Assembly: GCF_013201935.1 (NCBI RefSeq)
Contig: NZ_CP053833.1
Coordinates: forward strand, 2,108,001 to 2,172,000
Length of the DNA: 64,000 nt
Reading direction: 5' to 3'
Source of the DNA: Arcobacter cloacae
GTDB lineage: Bacteria; Campylobacterota; Campylobacteria; Campylobacterales; Arcobacteraceae
The position numbers and the translations under genes were made by a program. Of the stretch, positions 47,509 through 56,720 are shown in pieces (the first letter of the stretch is position 1; each line of letters starts with the position of its first letter). Under the pieces are notes generated by a model. It was not told where the DNA came from, did not search any database, and saw only the letters and a program-made list of their open reading frames with translations.

Positions 47509-48492
47509 ATGACACACCCAAGCGAAGCTTTATTTGAAAATGGTAAATCTTTACCAATTATCCCAACTTGTGAACACTTTGCAGGAAGCGAAAAGCTAAT
47601 CCTAAAAGGTTTTGAAATGCAAAAAAAACTTGGACCTGTTTTTGATATTACTTGTGATTGTGAAGATGGTGCTGAAACTGGTAAAGAAGTTGAACATGCT
47701 CAAATGATCGTAAGAGTTGTTAATTCTGATGAAAATCCTTATGCAATGGCTGGAACTAGAATCCATGACCACTCACACCCAGATTGGAGACAAGATGTTG
47801 ATATTTTAGTTCCAGGTGCTGGAGAAAAATTAGCATATATCACACTTCCTAAATCAACTTGTTATGAAGATGCAAAAACTCAAATTGAGTATATTCAAGC
47901 AGTTGCAAAAAAAGCTGGAATTAAAAGAGAAATTCCTATTCACGTATTAATTGAAACTCATGGTGCATTACAAGATGTAGAAAAAATTGCAACTTTACCT
48001 TGGTTACAAGTTTTAGACTTTGGTTTAATGGACTTCGTTTCAGGATACCAAGGAGCAATTCCTGCTATTAATATGAGAAGTCCAGGTCAATTTGATCATA
48101 GATTAATTGGAGCTGCAAAAGCTAGAGTTGCACAAGCAGCTATCCAAAATAAAGTTATTCCAGCACACAATGTAACTTTAGATTTAAAAAATCCATACCA
48201 AACTTACAAAGATGCTGAAAGAGCTAGAAATGAGTTCGGATTTATGAGAATGTGGTCAATTTACCCAACTCAAGTACAAGCTATCGTTGATGCTATGAAA
48301 CCAGATTTTACAGAATTAGAAGCTGCTCAACACATCTTAATCAAAGCACAAGATGCTGAGTGGGGACCAATCCAATATGATGGTGAGTTACACGATAGAG
48401 CAACTTATAGATATTTCTGGGAGTTAGTTCAAAGAGCTAAATTCTCTGGTGCTAAATTATTTGATGAAACTGAAAAAAGATTCTTCGCTTAA
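47509..48492 (+). CDS. CitE-like CoA lyase (malyl-/methylmalyl-CoA lyase superfamily)
   Basis: This 327-residue protein shows CDCEDGAETGKE, GTRIHDHSHPDW, ITLPKSTCYED, VLIETHGAL (metal Glu) and LDFGLMDFVSG (metal Asp). All catalytic positions are intact. It has RMWSIYPTQVQAIVD at the end. This subfamily is the CitE-like type seen near TCA-cycle genes in beta-proteobacteria (from memory). It could cleave beta-methylmalyl-CoA or malyl-CoA to glyoxylate, or citramalyl-CoA to pyruvate and acetyl-CoA. A terminator follows, closing the four-gene cluster. Confidence 0.8.
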   Translation: MTHPSEALFENGKSLPIIPTCEHFAGSEKLILKGFEMQKKLGPVFDITCDCEDGAETGKEVEHAQMIVRVVNSDENPYAMAGTRIHDHSHPDWRQDVDILVPGAGEKLAYITLPKSTCYEDAKTQIEYIQAVAKKAGIKREIPIHVLIETHGALQDVEKIATLPWLQVLDFGLMDFVSGYQGAIPAINMRSPGQFDHRLIGAAKARVAQAAIQNKVIPAHNVTLDLKNPYQTYKDAERARNEFGFMRMWSIYPTQVQAIVDAMKPDFTELEAAQHILIKAQDAEWGPIQYDGELHDRATYRYFWELVQRAKFSGAKLFDETEKRFFA

Positions 48493-48498
48493 TATATC

Positions 48499-48531
48499 AA
48501 ACAAAAGCCTTTTGGCTTTTGTTTATTTTTT
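48499..48531 (+). terminator. Terminator closing the CoA-lyase cluster
   Basis: AAACAAAAGCC and GGCTTTTGTTT form an 11-bp hairpin with a TTTT loop and a T-rich tail. Confidence 0.85.
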
Positions 48532-48639
48532 CAACATACAATTTCTACATAATTTTTTTTATATATCAAAACTAAACACTTTTTTTAAATATTCACTTTT
48601 TAAACCCTAAAAAAAAGAATTTTTTCATAAGTGCATTGG

Positions 48640-48645
48640 TATAAT
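48640..48645 (+). promoter_or_regulatory. Extended -10 promoter of the fumarase gene
   Basis: GCATTGGTATAATATT carries TGG-TATAAT 30 bases before the ATG. With the upstream terminator, this indicates a separate fumarase transcript. Confidence 0.65.
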
Positions 48646-48674
48646 ATTTCAATTTCTAAGCAAAAAGGAAAACA

Positions 48675-50168
48675 ATGAGCGTTATTAAAGAACAAGATAT
48701 TATAGATAGTATTGCATCAGCATGTCAATATATTTCATTTTACCACCCAGAAGACTTCGTAACTGCGATGGTTGAAGCGTATGAAAATGAGAAATCTGAA
48801 GCTGCAAAAAATGCATTAGGGCAAATTTTAATTAACTCTAAAATGTGTGCAATGGGACATAGACCATTATGTCAAGATACAGGAAGTGTTAACATTTTTG
48901 TAAGAGTTGGTTTAAAAGCTAACTTAGAATTAACAAGAGAATTAACTGATGTGTTAAATGCAGGTGTTGCAAAAGGTTATACAGACCCTGATAATACATT
49001 AAGATATTCAGTTGTATCAGATCCAGCAGGAAAAAGAACAAATACAAAAGATAACACACCAGCGGTTATTCATGTTACAGTTGATAATTCTGATGAATTA
49101 GATATTACAGTTGCTGCAAAAGGTGGAGGAAGTGAAAATAAATCTAAATTTGCTGTATTAAATCCATCTGACTCAATCTATGACTGGGTTATGGCTAATG
49201 TAAGAGAAATGGGAGCTGGATGGTGTCCTCCAGGAATCTTAGGAATTGGAATTGGTGGAAATCCAGAAAAAGCAATGCTTTTAGCAAAAGAGTCTTTAAT
49301 GGGTCATGTTGATATTCATGAATTACAAGCAAGAGGTCCTCAAAACGCTTTAGAAGAGTTAAGACTTAAATTATATGAAGATATTAATAAAGTTGGAATT
49401 GGTGCTCAAGGACTTGGAGGTTTAACAACTGTTGTTGATGTTAAAATATTAGATTATCCTTGTCACGCAGCTTCATTACCAGTAGCTATGATTCCAAACT
49501 GTGCAGCTACTAGACATATTCACTTTAAATTAAAAGCAGGAGAAGGTGTAGCTAAATTTAAAAAACCAAATTTGGACTTATGGCCAGATATTACTCTACC
49601 AATGGATACAATTAAAAGAGTAAATATTGCTGATTTAACTAAAGAAAAATTACAAGAATTTAAATCAGGTGATACACTATTATTAACTGGGAAAATTTTA
49701 ACTGCAAGAGATGCGGCTCACAAAAAAATCGTTGAGTATAAAAATGCAGGTAAACCACTTCCAAATGGAGTTGATTTAAAAGACAGATTTATCTACTATG
49801 TTGGACCAGTTGATCCAGTAAGAGATGAAAAAGTTGGTCCTGCAGGTCCTACAACTTCTACAAGAATGGATAAATTTACTAAAGACATGATGGAAATTGG
49901 TATCATGGGTATGATTGGTAAAGCAGAGAGAAAACAACCAACAATTGATTTAATTAAAGAGTACAAATCTATGTATTTAATTGCAACAGGTGGTGCAGCA
50001 TATTTAATTTCTCAATCAATTAAAGATGCTAAAGTACTTGCATTTGAAGAATTAGGAATGGAAGCTATTTATGAATTTGATGTTGAAGACATGCCTGTAA
50101 CTGTTGCGGTTGATACAGAAGGTGTTTCTATTCATACAACAGGTCCAGCTAAATGGAGAACTATTTAA
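48675..50168 (+). CDS. fumA: Class I (iron-sulfur) fumarate hydratase
   Basis: This 497-residue protein has the alpha and beta halves fused. Cluster cysteines lie in PLCQDTGSVN, GAGWCPPG or PCHAAS, and IPNCAATRH. KGGGSENKS and VGPAGPTTSTRMD are class I signatures. It interconverts fumarate and malate in the cytoplasm. Some class I fumarases also hydrate mesaconate to citramalate. Its place after a mesaconyl-CoA-hydratase gene makes that worth testing, although it has its own promoter and could simply be the TCA-cycle enzyme. Confidence 0.95.
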   Translation: MSVIKEQDIIDSIASACQYISFYHPEDFVTAMVEAYENEKSEAAKNALGQILINSKMCAMGHRPLCQDTGSVNIFVRVGLKANLELTRELTDVLNAGVAKGYTDPDNTLRYSVVSDPAGKRTNTKDNTPAVIHVTVDNSDELDITVAAKGGGSENKSKFAVLNPSDSIYDWVMANVREMGAGWCPPGILGIGIGGNPEKAMLLAKESLMGHVDIHELQARGPQNALEELRLKLYEDINKVGIGAQGLGGLTTVVDVKILDYPCHAASLPVAMIPNCAATRHIHFKLKAGEGVAKFKKPNLDLWPDITLPMDTIKRVNIADLTKEKLQEFKSGDTLLLTGKILTARDAAHKKIVEYKNAGKPLPNGVDLKDRFIYYVGPVDPVRDEKVGPAGPTTSTRMDKFTKDMMEIGIMGMIGKAERKQPTIDLIKEYKSMYLIATGGAAYLISQSIKDAKVLAFEELGMEAIYEFDVEDMPVTVAVDTEGVSIHTTGPAKWRTI

Positions 50169-50178
50169 TCTAAATTTT

Positions 50179-50212
50179 GTTACAAAAGGATTTCCCTTTT
50201 GTAACTTTTTTC
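50179..50212 (+). terminator. Terminator after fumarase
   Basis: GTTACAAAAGG and CCTTTTGTAAC form an 11-bp hairpin followed by a T run. Confidence 0.85.
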
Positions 50213-50312
50213 TAAAACAATCCTTATATTACCAAACTACCTTTCATTTTTGACTTTAACTAGACTTAACTTTTGCTATTCTTATAACCATTAAAATATT
50301 ATAGGAAATAAT

Positions 50313-51149
50313 ATGAATTTATTAGAAGATTTAAAAGATTATTTAGGATTTGCTGTTGCTGGAAATTTTGCAAATCACTTAGGTGAAGCTGGAGAAGCAG
50401 ATGAATTTTCAGTAATTAAAACAGATGAAAAAGATGCACCAAAAGGGATGTTTCCATTTTATATAAAAGGTCATAATAGTTTTTTAGGAACATATCCAAT
50501 ATGTGATGAAATTATTTTAACCCATGGAAGAGAAAATGAGAATCTACAAGTTGAAGCTGAAGTTGCTTTAATTTGTGATTTTGTTTATGAAAACAATAAA
50601 GTTATAGATATAGTTCCAAAATATTTTTCTGCCTTTAATGATTGTTCTATAAGAGTTAACAATGGAGAAAAATTAAGTACCAAAAAAAATTGGGGAGAGA
50701 ATACTAAAGGTATTTCTCAAGAGATTATAGAAATAGATAACTTTACTGAAAAAGGTATTTTAAGTAAATATCATATCTCTTCTTTTATAAAAAGAGATGG
50801 AATAGTATATGATTATGGAACAACAAGTGCTGTTAAATCATACAGTTATTTTTTTATGAAATTAAAAGATTGGATGATTGAAAAACTAAATACCCAAGAA
50901 GATTGTGGACCACTTGAAGAATTAACACAATTTTTATTTGATGCAAAAAATGCAAAAGGTATTTTAATCGCTGCAGGTGCAACAGCATATACAGAGTTCG
51001 GAAAACATAACTTTTTAAAAAAAGGTGATGAGATTTTTGTTTATGTTTACAATGCCCATGCCCATAGTTTTAACGATATTATGAATGATATGTGTGGAAT
51101 GGATACTTATTTAGGACAATGTTCTAAGCTTCATCAATATGTTAAATAA
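50313..51149 (+). CDS. Conserved protein with fumarylacetoacetase-like fold (DUF5718-like)
   Basis: This 278-residue soluble protein has no signal. LGFAVAGNFANHLGEAGEADEF, FYIKGHNSFLGTYPICDE and VEAEVALICDF resemble fumarylacetoacetate-hydrolase-fold proteins, where Glu/Asp residues bind a metal. GILIAAGATAYTEFGKHNFLKKGDE is the later barrel signature. I associate it with DUF5718, from memory. The substrate is unknown; the neighbouring 2-keto-acid-like metabolism is suggestive only. It is convergent with the receptor gene. Confidence 0.6.
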   Translation: MNLLEDLKDYLGFAVAGNFANHLGEAGEADEFSVIKTDEKDAPKGMFPFYIKGHNSFLGTYPICDEIILTHGRENENLQVEAEVALICDFVYENNKVIDIVPKYFSAFNDCSIRVNNGEKLSTKKNWGENTKGISQEIIEIDNFTEKGILSKYHISSFIKRDGIVYDYGTTSAVKSYSYFFMKLKDWMIEKLNTQEDCGPLEELTQFLFDAKNAKGILIAAGATAYTEFGKHNFLKKGDEIFVYVYNAHAHSFNDIMNDMCGMDTYLGQCSKLHQYVK

Positions 51150-51169
51150 GAGATTAACTCTTATTTAAC
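51141..51169. terminator. Bidirectional hairpin between convergent genes
   Basis: GTTAAATAAGAG and CTCTTATTTAAC form a perfect 12-bp stem that contains the stop codons of both flanking genes. Confidence 0.65.
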
Positions 51170-54072
51170 TTAGAATCTATATATAAAACATCATTCAAAC
51201 TATCAAAAACTTTTACAGTAGTCTCTTCGATTTCACTTGCTATTTTTCTTAAAATTTGGTTTTTTTCTTTATTAGCATTTTTACTAACGTAAGCTTGAAC
51301 TTTTTGATGAACATCTTTGTGATTTTGTTTTAATAAATTCCACTCATTAAATTTTGTAAACTCTTTATTTTCATTTTCACAAGAACTAATCCATTTTCCC
51401 ATATTACATGATTTACAATCAACAACATTACAATCTTCAAAATTATCTAAGTTTTTATAATAACTTTTTTTGAAATTAATATGATCATTTTTATATTTTG
51501 AAACCTCTTTTATAAGATTTATATTTTCAACCATTTCATAATATCTTTCATCAATTTTCGATTGACTTGTAATATCCAATAATCTATTTGAAAGTTTTGA
51601 AACTTCATTTGATAAAACATCTATATTTGAAGCTGTCATTGCATTTTTTTGAGTTGCACTATCTAACCTTGAAATAGTATCATTAATTTGAATAATTCCA
51701 CTCTCTTGCTCTTTACTAAACAAAGTAACACTTTGAATAATATCTTTTGTTTGAGATATTTTTGAAGTAAGATTTTCATAACCTTTTATCATATCATCAG
51801 CAATAACTTTACCCTCATTAGATTTAACACTTGCACTTTGTACTAAATTTTTTATCTCTTTTGCAGCATCTGCACTTCTATTTGCTAAATTTCTAACTTC
51901 AGCTGCTACAACTGCAAATCCCTTCCCTGCATCTCCAGCAGTTGCTGCTTCAACTGCTGCATTTAGTGATAGAATATTTGTTTGAAATGCTATTTTATCT
52001 ATTATTGCAATTGCATCATTTATTGCATGAACTTTTTCATTTATTTCATCCATTGAAATCGATGTTTGTGTTGCTGCTTTACTTCCAATATTTGAAGCTT
52101 CATTTAATTCATTTGCAATAGTCATCATTTTATTCATATTTTCATTGTTATTTTTTATATTTGCAGTAATTTGTTCAAGTGCAGCGGAACTTTGTTCTAG
52201 CGAACTTGCTTGCTCTGTTGAAGAAATTGCTAATTCATTTGAAGAGTTTGTTAAGATTTTTGTATTTTTTTCTAACTCAACTCCTGCATTTGTAATCATT
52301 GCTATTAATTCAGATGAAGATTGTCCAAGTAATAAAGTAGAAGAACAAAGTGTACCAAAATCACCATACATTCCTTTTTTATGAACTTCATCAAGTTTAA
52401 ATTTATAATCTCCTTGTGTATAAGAGTTTAATAATAAATTTAAACTATCAATTTTTAATTTTGTTCTATCAATCATTTTATTAATAATTTCAACTAAAGC
52501 CTCAAGCTCTTTTGTTGAAGCTTTAGTTTTAATAGAATATTCAAAAAATCCATTATTTACTTTTTCAACGATATCTGTAATTTCTAATAAAACCTCTTTA
52601 TCATTTTCTATTATTTTTTCTATTTTTATTATCTCTTTATTCATATTTAAAGTCATCAAAGCAAACTCATCTTTTCCATCTATTTCATCTAAAATTATCG
52701 AATCTTTTTCTCGCATAGAATATGCAAAAAATTCATTAAGATTATTTTGAAACTTTTTCATTGATAATGTAATTCTTTTTAATATAAAACTAATACTAAT
52801 AAAAATTATAGAAAGAAGCACAACTAAAAATAATACAAAGAAAATTATCTGATTATTTAAGATTTGACTATTTTCATCTATATTTTTAAGCATATTTTCT
52901 ATGGTTTTATCTTTTATTTGTTCAAAAAACTCTATTTTTTTATATGAAAAATCTTCCCACTCTTTCAAATCTGCACCATAAATATTTTTTGATAAAGTAT
53001 TTAAAGCTTTTATTGTTTTTAAATCATTTGATGAGTCATTTAAAAAATTGTTATCAAAAGCATTTGACATATATAAATCAAAAGTCTCTTGAATTTGATC
53101 TAGCAATTCTATTTCATCTTTTGTAGTATTTTCAACTCTTTTATAATCTTTTATTGCTTTTAACATTTTAGTATGATTTTTTTGAATTTGATTTAATAAA
53201 GAGTCTTTTTGTTCAATAAAATAATCTTTATAAGAGTGTATCAATCCACCATATCCTAAAGACTCCTTTATCTCCATAAGATAAACATCTTTTTTTATTT
53301 TAGAATAAATAATATTTCTAAAATTTTCTATTTTTTTAAAATTTTCATTATTTAGACTATTTTTATAAGCTTCTAATTGTTCTACTGATGAATTCTTTGA
53401 AAAAATTTCTAAATAAGAGTTTTGGGTAGAAATAAAAGATATAAGTTTGTTGTAATCTTCATTAGAAATATTATTTTTGGAAAACATTCCATGTACAATC
53501 TCTTTTTCTCTATATGCTTTTTCAACAACATTAATTAAAGAAAGATATGCTTGTGAATATTTTGATAACTCTTTACTATTTGAATAAATTAGCAAATCAT
53601 CATAAAATGAGATTAAATTTTCTATATATTTATTATAAGTTTCATAACTTTCTGACCTATTTATTTTCAAATCTATTAGTTTTGTTCTCATTGTTGTTAA
53701 ATCTAAAATAGATTTATTTAATACTTCAAGTTTTGTTGATATATTTTTATCTTTTTTTATTAAATGAAAATTATCTAAAAAAGTTTTTAACTCCTCTTGT
53801 TTTATTTCACTACTTTTTATCTGTGAATTTAATTCATCTTTTTTATCTTTTCCATAACTATCAAGATAAGTTAAAGCATATTCTCTCTCTTTTTGTAAAT
53901 CACCAAGTAATGTTGAAACCTTTAAAATAAAACTTATGTAATAAGAAGTATCATTCATTTTACTTTTTTGTTCATATTTATTATAAATTGATATAAAAGA
54001 TAGTATCAATATTGTAATTAATGGAAGAATTAATATCAAAAATATCTTATCTTTTAATCTTAAATTATTCAT
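51154..54072 (-). CDS. Methyl-accepting chemotaxis protein with NIT-like sensor and C-terminal CZB domain
   Basis: This 972-residue protein has a first membrane helix at about 10-27. A long, mostly helical periplasmic region (28 to about 405) resembles nitrate/nitrite-sensing NIT domains. A second helix lies near 408-430, then a HAMP-like linker, then the signalling hairpin (AFQTNILSLNAAVEAATAG and GFAVVAAEVRNLA). The last 95 residues have the zinc-binding CZB pattern: His in DHINFKK, Cys in SCNMGKW, and His in NHKDVHQ. It should control CheA in response to a periplasmic ligand and perhaps zinc or oxidants via CZB. No pentapeptide for CheR binding is seen. Confidence 0.87.
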   Translation of the reverse strand: MNNLRLKDKIFLILILPLITILILSFISIYNKYEQKSKMNDTSYYISFILKVSTLLGDLQKEREYALTYLDSYGKDKKDELNSQIKSSEIKQEELKTFLDNFHLIKKDKNISTKLEVLNKSILDLTTMRTKLIDLKINRSESYETYNKYIENLISFYDDLLIYSNSKELSKYSQAYLSLINVVEKAYREKEIVHGMFSKNNISNEDYNKLISFISTQNSYLEIFSKNSSVEQLEAYKNSLNNENFKKIENFRNIIYSKIKKDVYLMEIKESLGYGGLIHSYKDYFIEQKDSLLNQIQKNHTKMLKAIKDYKRVENTTKDEIELLDQIQETFDLYMSNAFDNNFLNDSSNDLKTIKALNTLSKNIYGADLKEWEDFSYKKIEFFEQIKDKTIENMLKNIDENSQILNNQIIFFVLFLVVLLSIIFISISFILKRITLSMKKFQNNLNEFFAYSMREKDSIILDEIDGKDEFALMTLNMNKEIIKIEKIIENDKEVLLEITDIVEKVNNGFFEYSIKTKASTKELEALVEIINKMIDRTKLKIDSLNLLLNSYTQGDYKFKLDEVHKKGMYGDFGTLCSSTLLLGQSSSELIAMITNAGVELEKNTKILTNSSNELAISSTEQASSLEQSSAALEQITANIKNNNENMNKMMTIANELNEASNIGSKAATQTSISMDEINEKVHAINDAIAIIDKIAFQTNILSLNAAVEAATAGDAGKGFAVVAAEVRNLANRSADAAKEIKNLVQSASVKSNEGKVIADDMIKGYENLTSKISQTKDIIQSVTLFSKEQESGIIQINDTISRLDSATQKNAMTASNIDVLSNEVSKLSNRLLDITSQSKIDERYYEMVENINLIKEVSKYKNDHINFKKSYYKNLDNFEDCNVVDCKSCNMGKWISSCENENKEFTKFNEWNLLKQNHKDVHQKVQAYVSKNANKEKNQILRKIASEIEETTVKVFDSLNDVLYIDSKLNKS

Positions 54073-54271
54073 CTTTTTCCCTAAAAATTTTATTTTTTCG
54101 TAATATATAATTTATTATTTAAATAAAAGATTACATAAGAGAATGCTGTAATCAAGGTGTAATTTTTCAATTATTTTCTAGTTATTTATTCCTTTGTAAT
54201 TATTATTTAATTTATTTTATTATTAATAAAGTTTTTTATACTAGAATTTCAAAAAATATTAAGGATAAAAA

Positions 54272-54706
54272 ATGCTTAAAGAATTTAGAGACTTTCTTTT
54301 AAAAGGAAGCGTTGTTGATATGGCTATTGGATTTATTTTTGGTGCAGCTTTTGCAACATTTGTAAAATCATTGGTTGAAAATGTAATCATGCCTCCAATT
54401 GGATTATTATTAGGAAGAGTTGATTTTTCTCAATTATTCATCTCTTTAGATGGAAACTCTTATGCTACTTTAGCTGAGTTAGAAAAAGCTGGAGCTCCTG
54501 CTATTAAACTTGGAGTATTTGTAAATGACACAATTTCATTTATGATTTTAGGATTTGTTGTTTTTATGTTTATAAAAACTTATAACAAAATGAAAAAAGA
54601 AGAAGTAAAAGAAGTTGTTCCAACTACAAAAGTTTGTTCTGATTGTGCTATGGAAATTCCAATTGCAGCTAAAAAATGTGCCCACTGTGGAAATACAGCG
54701 GTATAA
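54272..54706 (+). CDS. mscL: Large-conductance mechanosensitive channel with C-terminal zinc ribbon
   Basis: This 144-residue protein has MLKEFRDFLLKGSVVDMAIG and the first helix with AFATFVKSLVENVIMPP. A second helix (TISFMILGFVVFMFI) follows a periplasmic loop. It forms the emergency osmotic-release pore of the inner membrane. The C-terminal 25 residues form a zinc ribbon (CSDCAMEIPIAAKKCAHCG), a tail known from other MscL proteins. A TATACT box at 54237-54242 is the probable promoter. Confidence 0.95.
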   Translation: MLKEFRDFLLKGSVVDMAIGFIFGAAFATFVKSLVENVIMPPIGLLLGRVDFSQLFISLDGNSYATLAELEKAGAPAIKLGVFVNDTISFMILGFVVFMFIKTYNKMKKEEVKEVVPTTKVCSDCAMEIPIAAKKCAHCGNTAV

Positions 54707-54721
54707 AAACTAAAAACAAAT

Positions 54722-54750
54722 AATTAAAAGGCAAAAGCTGCCTTTTAATT
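54722..54750. terminator. Bidirectional hairpin between mscL and the flavin-reductase gene
   Basis: AATTAAAAGGCA and TGCCTTTTAATT form a perfect 12-bp stem with a five-base loop between convergent genes. Confidence 0.7.
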
Positions 54751-55312
54751 ATAAATCAACTAAAGCTTTAAATGTAACTCCACATCTTCCAATGTTTTCT
54801 ACATTTACATGATTTCTTTCATTGATTCTATCATCTTCAATGAACTGATATTTTAACTCTAAAACAACAGGTGTTGTATCTCCTGGAATTTCATAAGTAT
54901 CATAATATTCGCAAAATAAAGCACTTTGAGAACTTGCTATCATAGGTGGAAATCCATCCATTACATTTTTTACTTCTATTTCAAATTTTTCTATTTCACT
55001 TTCATCTTTTCCCAATTGCATTGCACATTTTTGTACTTTATCAACGTTATCTTTATTTACAAAACAAATAGTTGCTTTTTTTGTTTTTAAGATATTTGCT
55101 AAAGAATCCTTTGGACTTCCATCATCTTTTTGTCCAATTGCAACTATTAAAAGTGCTGGATTTGAAGAGATTGGAATAAAGTATGAAAATGGAGCTGCAT
55201 TTAAAACACCATCATCATCTGTTACTATCCAAGCAATTGGTCGAGGAATTACTGTTCCTGACATAATTTTATATCTATTTAAATCATTTATATCTTTGTA
55301 ATCTAAAATCAT
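54749..55312 (-). CDS. Flavin reductase family protein (DIM6/NTAB type)
   Basis: This 187-residue split-barrel FMN-binding protein has SGTVIPRPIAWIVTDD, NAAPFSYFIPISSNPALL, SPKDSLANILKTK and FCEYYDTYEIPG. It should use NAD(P)H or bound FMN in a redox step; the partner is unknown. It is the last gene of the long leftward run, with 11 bases to the small gene upstream. Confidence 0.88.
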   Translation of the reverse strand: MILDYKDINDLNRYKIMSGTVIPRPIAWIVTDDDGVLNAAPFSYFIPISSNPALLIVAIGQKDDGSPKDSLANILKTKKATICFVNKDNVDKVQKCAMQLGKDESEIEKFEIEVKNVMDGFPPMIASSQSALFCEYYDTYEIPGDTTPVVLELKYQFIEDDRINERNHVNVENIGRCGVTFKALVDL

Positions 55313-55323
55313 CTATTTCCCTT

Positions 55324-55548
55324 TTATATTTTAAATTCTTGCTCTACATTTTTTGCTATTGCAACACCTTTAAAAGTTAAAAATGAATCATCTATATATT
55401 GCTCTGTTTTAAGTTTTTTTAGCAATTTTTTTCCCTCTTTTAAAGAAAATAATCCTGTATCTTCCAACTTTAAAACAATATCATTCAAAGTCTCATTTGA
55501 CTCTTTTTTTAATATTGCAAGTAATAAAACTTTTTCATTTATATCCAT
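55324..55548 (-). CDS. Small conserved helical protein of unknown function
   Basis: This 74-residue soluble protein has a predicted winged-helix-like arrangement: DINEKVLLLAILKKESNETLNDIVLKL, then LKKLKTEQYIDDSFLTFKGVAIAKN. It overlaps the transporter gene by 10 bases and sits before the flavin reductase. It may be a small DNA-binding or adaptor protein. No family is recognised. Confidence 0.65.
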   Translation of the reverse strand: MDINEKVLLLAILKKESNETLNDIVLKLEDTGLFSLKEGKKLLKKLKTEQYIDDSFLTFKGVAIAKNVEQEFKI

Positions 55549-56720
55549 TTTAAAATCCTTGTGTAATAAAAAGCAAAAGCTAAAAACCCTACTCCCAAAA
55601 GAATAGTAATTATATCAACAGAAGTTAAACTTGCCATTAATCCAATAAATAAAGTTGTAAGCACACAAGCAAGCATAAAGAACATATCATTGTATGAAAT
55701 CACACGTCCGATATATTTTTCATCACATTTATCTTGTAATAAAGCGTAAGTAAATGACCATAAAATCGTCGTACTAAGTCCAACAACAAATAAAGCAATC
55801 AATGAAATATAAAAATTCTCTTGCACTAATCCCCATAAAATTATAGAAATTCCTTGAAAAATCATTAAATAGTGTAAGTTCTCTTTTGTAACATATTTAG
55901 AAAGAAGTATTGGTCCAAACATAAGTGCAACTGCACGAACTGCATTTGATAAACCAATAGCAAGTGGAACTGAAATAATATATTTATACTCATTTTTTGC
56001 CAAAATAGTAATAAGTGCATCAAAAGAGGTAAGTCCAACGCAAGAGTGTAAAAATATTAGATGCAAAATAATTTTATTGTTTTTAATATAAAAAAATCCA
56101 TCTTTTATAAGTTCTAATATTTTATCACTTGCAATACTAGCTTTTACAACAAAATCTATTCTAATAAAAACAACTAAAGCTGTAAAAAATATAAAAGCAT
56201 CTATTATGAAAGCTATTTTTACACCATAAGCATTTACGATAAAACCACTAACTGCCATACCAAAAGCATAGGTAAATGACCAAATAATAGAGTGAATTTC
56301 ATTTGCTTTTTGTAAAGGTTTACCACTTAAAAGTTTTGCTAAAAGTGACATTTCAGTTGAAAAAAACATGGATGCAGCACTCATTCTAATAAAAATGAAA
56401 ATCATTAAAAGCCAAATTTCACTTTTATCATCTATGGTTAAAAATAAAATGGTCATAAGTAATTCTATACTTAATAAAGTAATCATCAAAGGTTTTATTT
56501 TAACCCTATCAATAATCGCTCCTGAAAATGGAGCGATTAAAATAGCTGGTAAAAAGTGCATAGCAGTTACAACTGAAATTGCCAATTCCGTTGAGCCAAA
56601 ATCAACAAGCATAGTATAAATAGCAACATTTGAAAACCAAGCCCCAAAATAAGCGATAAACTGAACAAGGGATAAATCCCTTATGATTTTATGTTCAGCA
56701 AATAATTTACGATAGTTCAA
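55539..56720 (-). CDS. Major facilitator superfamily transporter (MFS_3/Bcr-like)
   Basis: From a TTG at 56718-56720 the protein has 393 residues (LNYRKLFAEHKIIRDLS). A longer reading from 56774 would add a charged segment overlapping the upstream gene and is less likely. GGTGGA before the TTG supports the choice. Twelve predicted helices are present, with GAIIDRVKIKPLMI as the MFS loop 2-3 motif. It resembles enterobactin- and macrolide-type exporters (FSTEMSLLAKLLSG). The substrate is unknown. The start overlaps the end of the molybdenum oxidoreductase gene by 14 bases. Confidence 0.83.
   Translation of the reverse strand: MNYRKLFAEHKIIRDLSLVQFIAYFGAWFSNVAIYTMLVDFGSTELAISVVTAMHFLPAILIAPFSGAIIDRVKIKPLMITLLSIELLMTILFLTIDDKSEIWLLMIFIFIRMSAASMFFSTEMSLLAKLLSGKPLQKANEIHSIIWSFTYAFGMAVSGFIVNAYGVKIAFIIDAFIFFTALVVFIRIDFVVKASIASDKILELIKDGFFYIKNNKIILHLIFLHSCVGLTSFDALITILAKNEYKYIISVPLAIGLSNAVRAVALMFGPILLSKYVTKENLHYLMIFQGISIILWGLVQENFYISLIALFVVGLSTTILWSFTYALLQDKCDEKYIGRVISYNDMFFMLACVLTTLFIGLMASLTSVDIITILLGVGFLAFAFYYTRILKWI

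Noticed and set aside
54707-54721. MscL zinc-ribbon tail as a novel fusion
   Set aside because: C-terminal CxxC ribbons are already common on MscL proteins in other bacteria.
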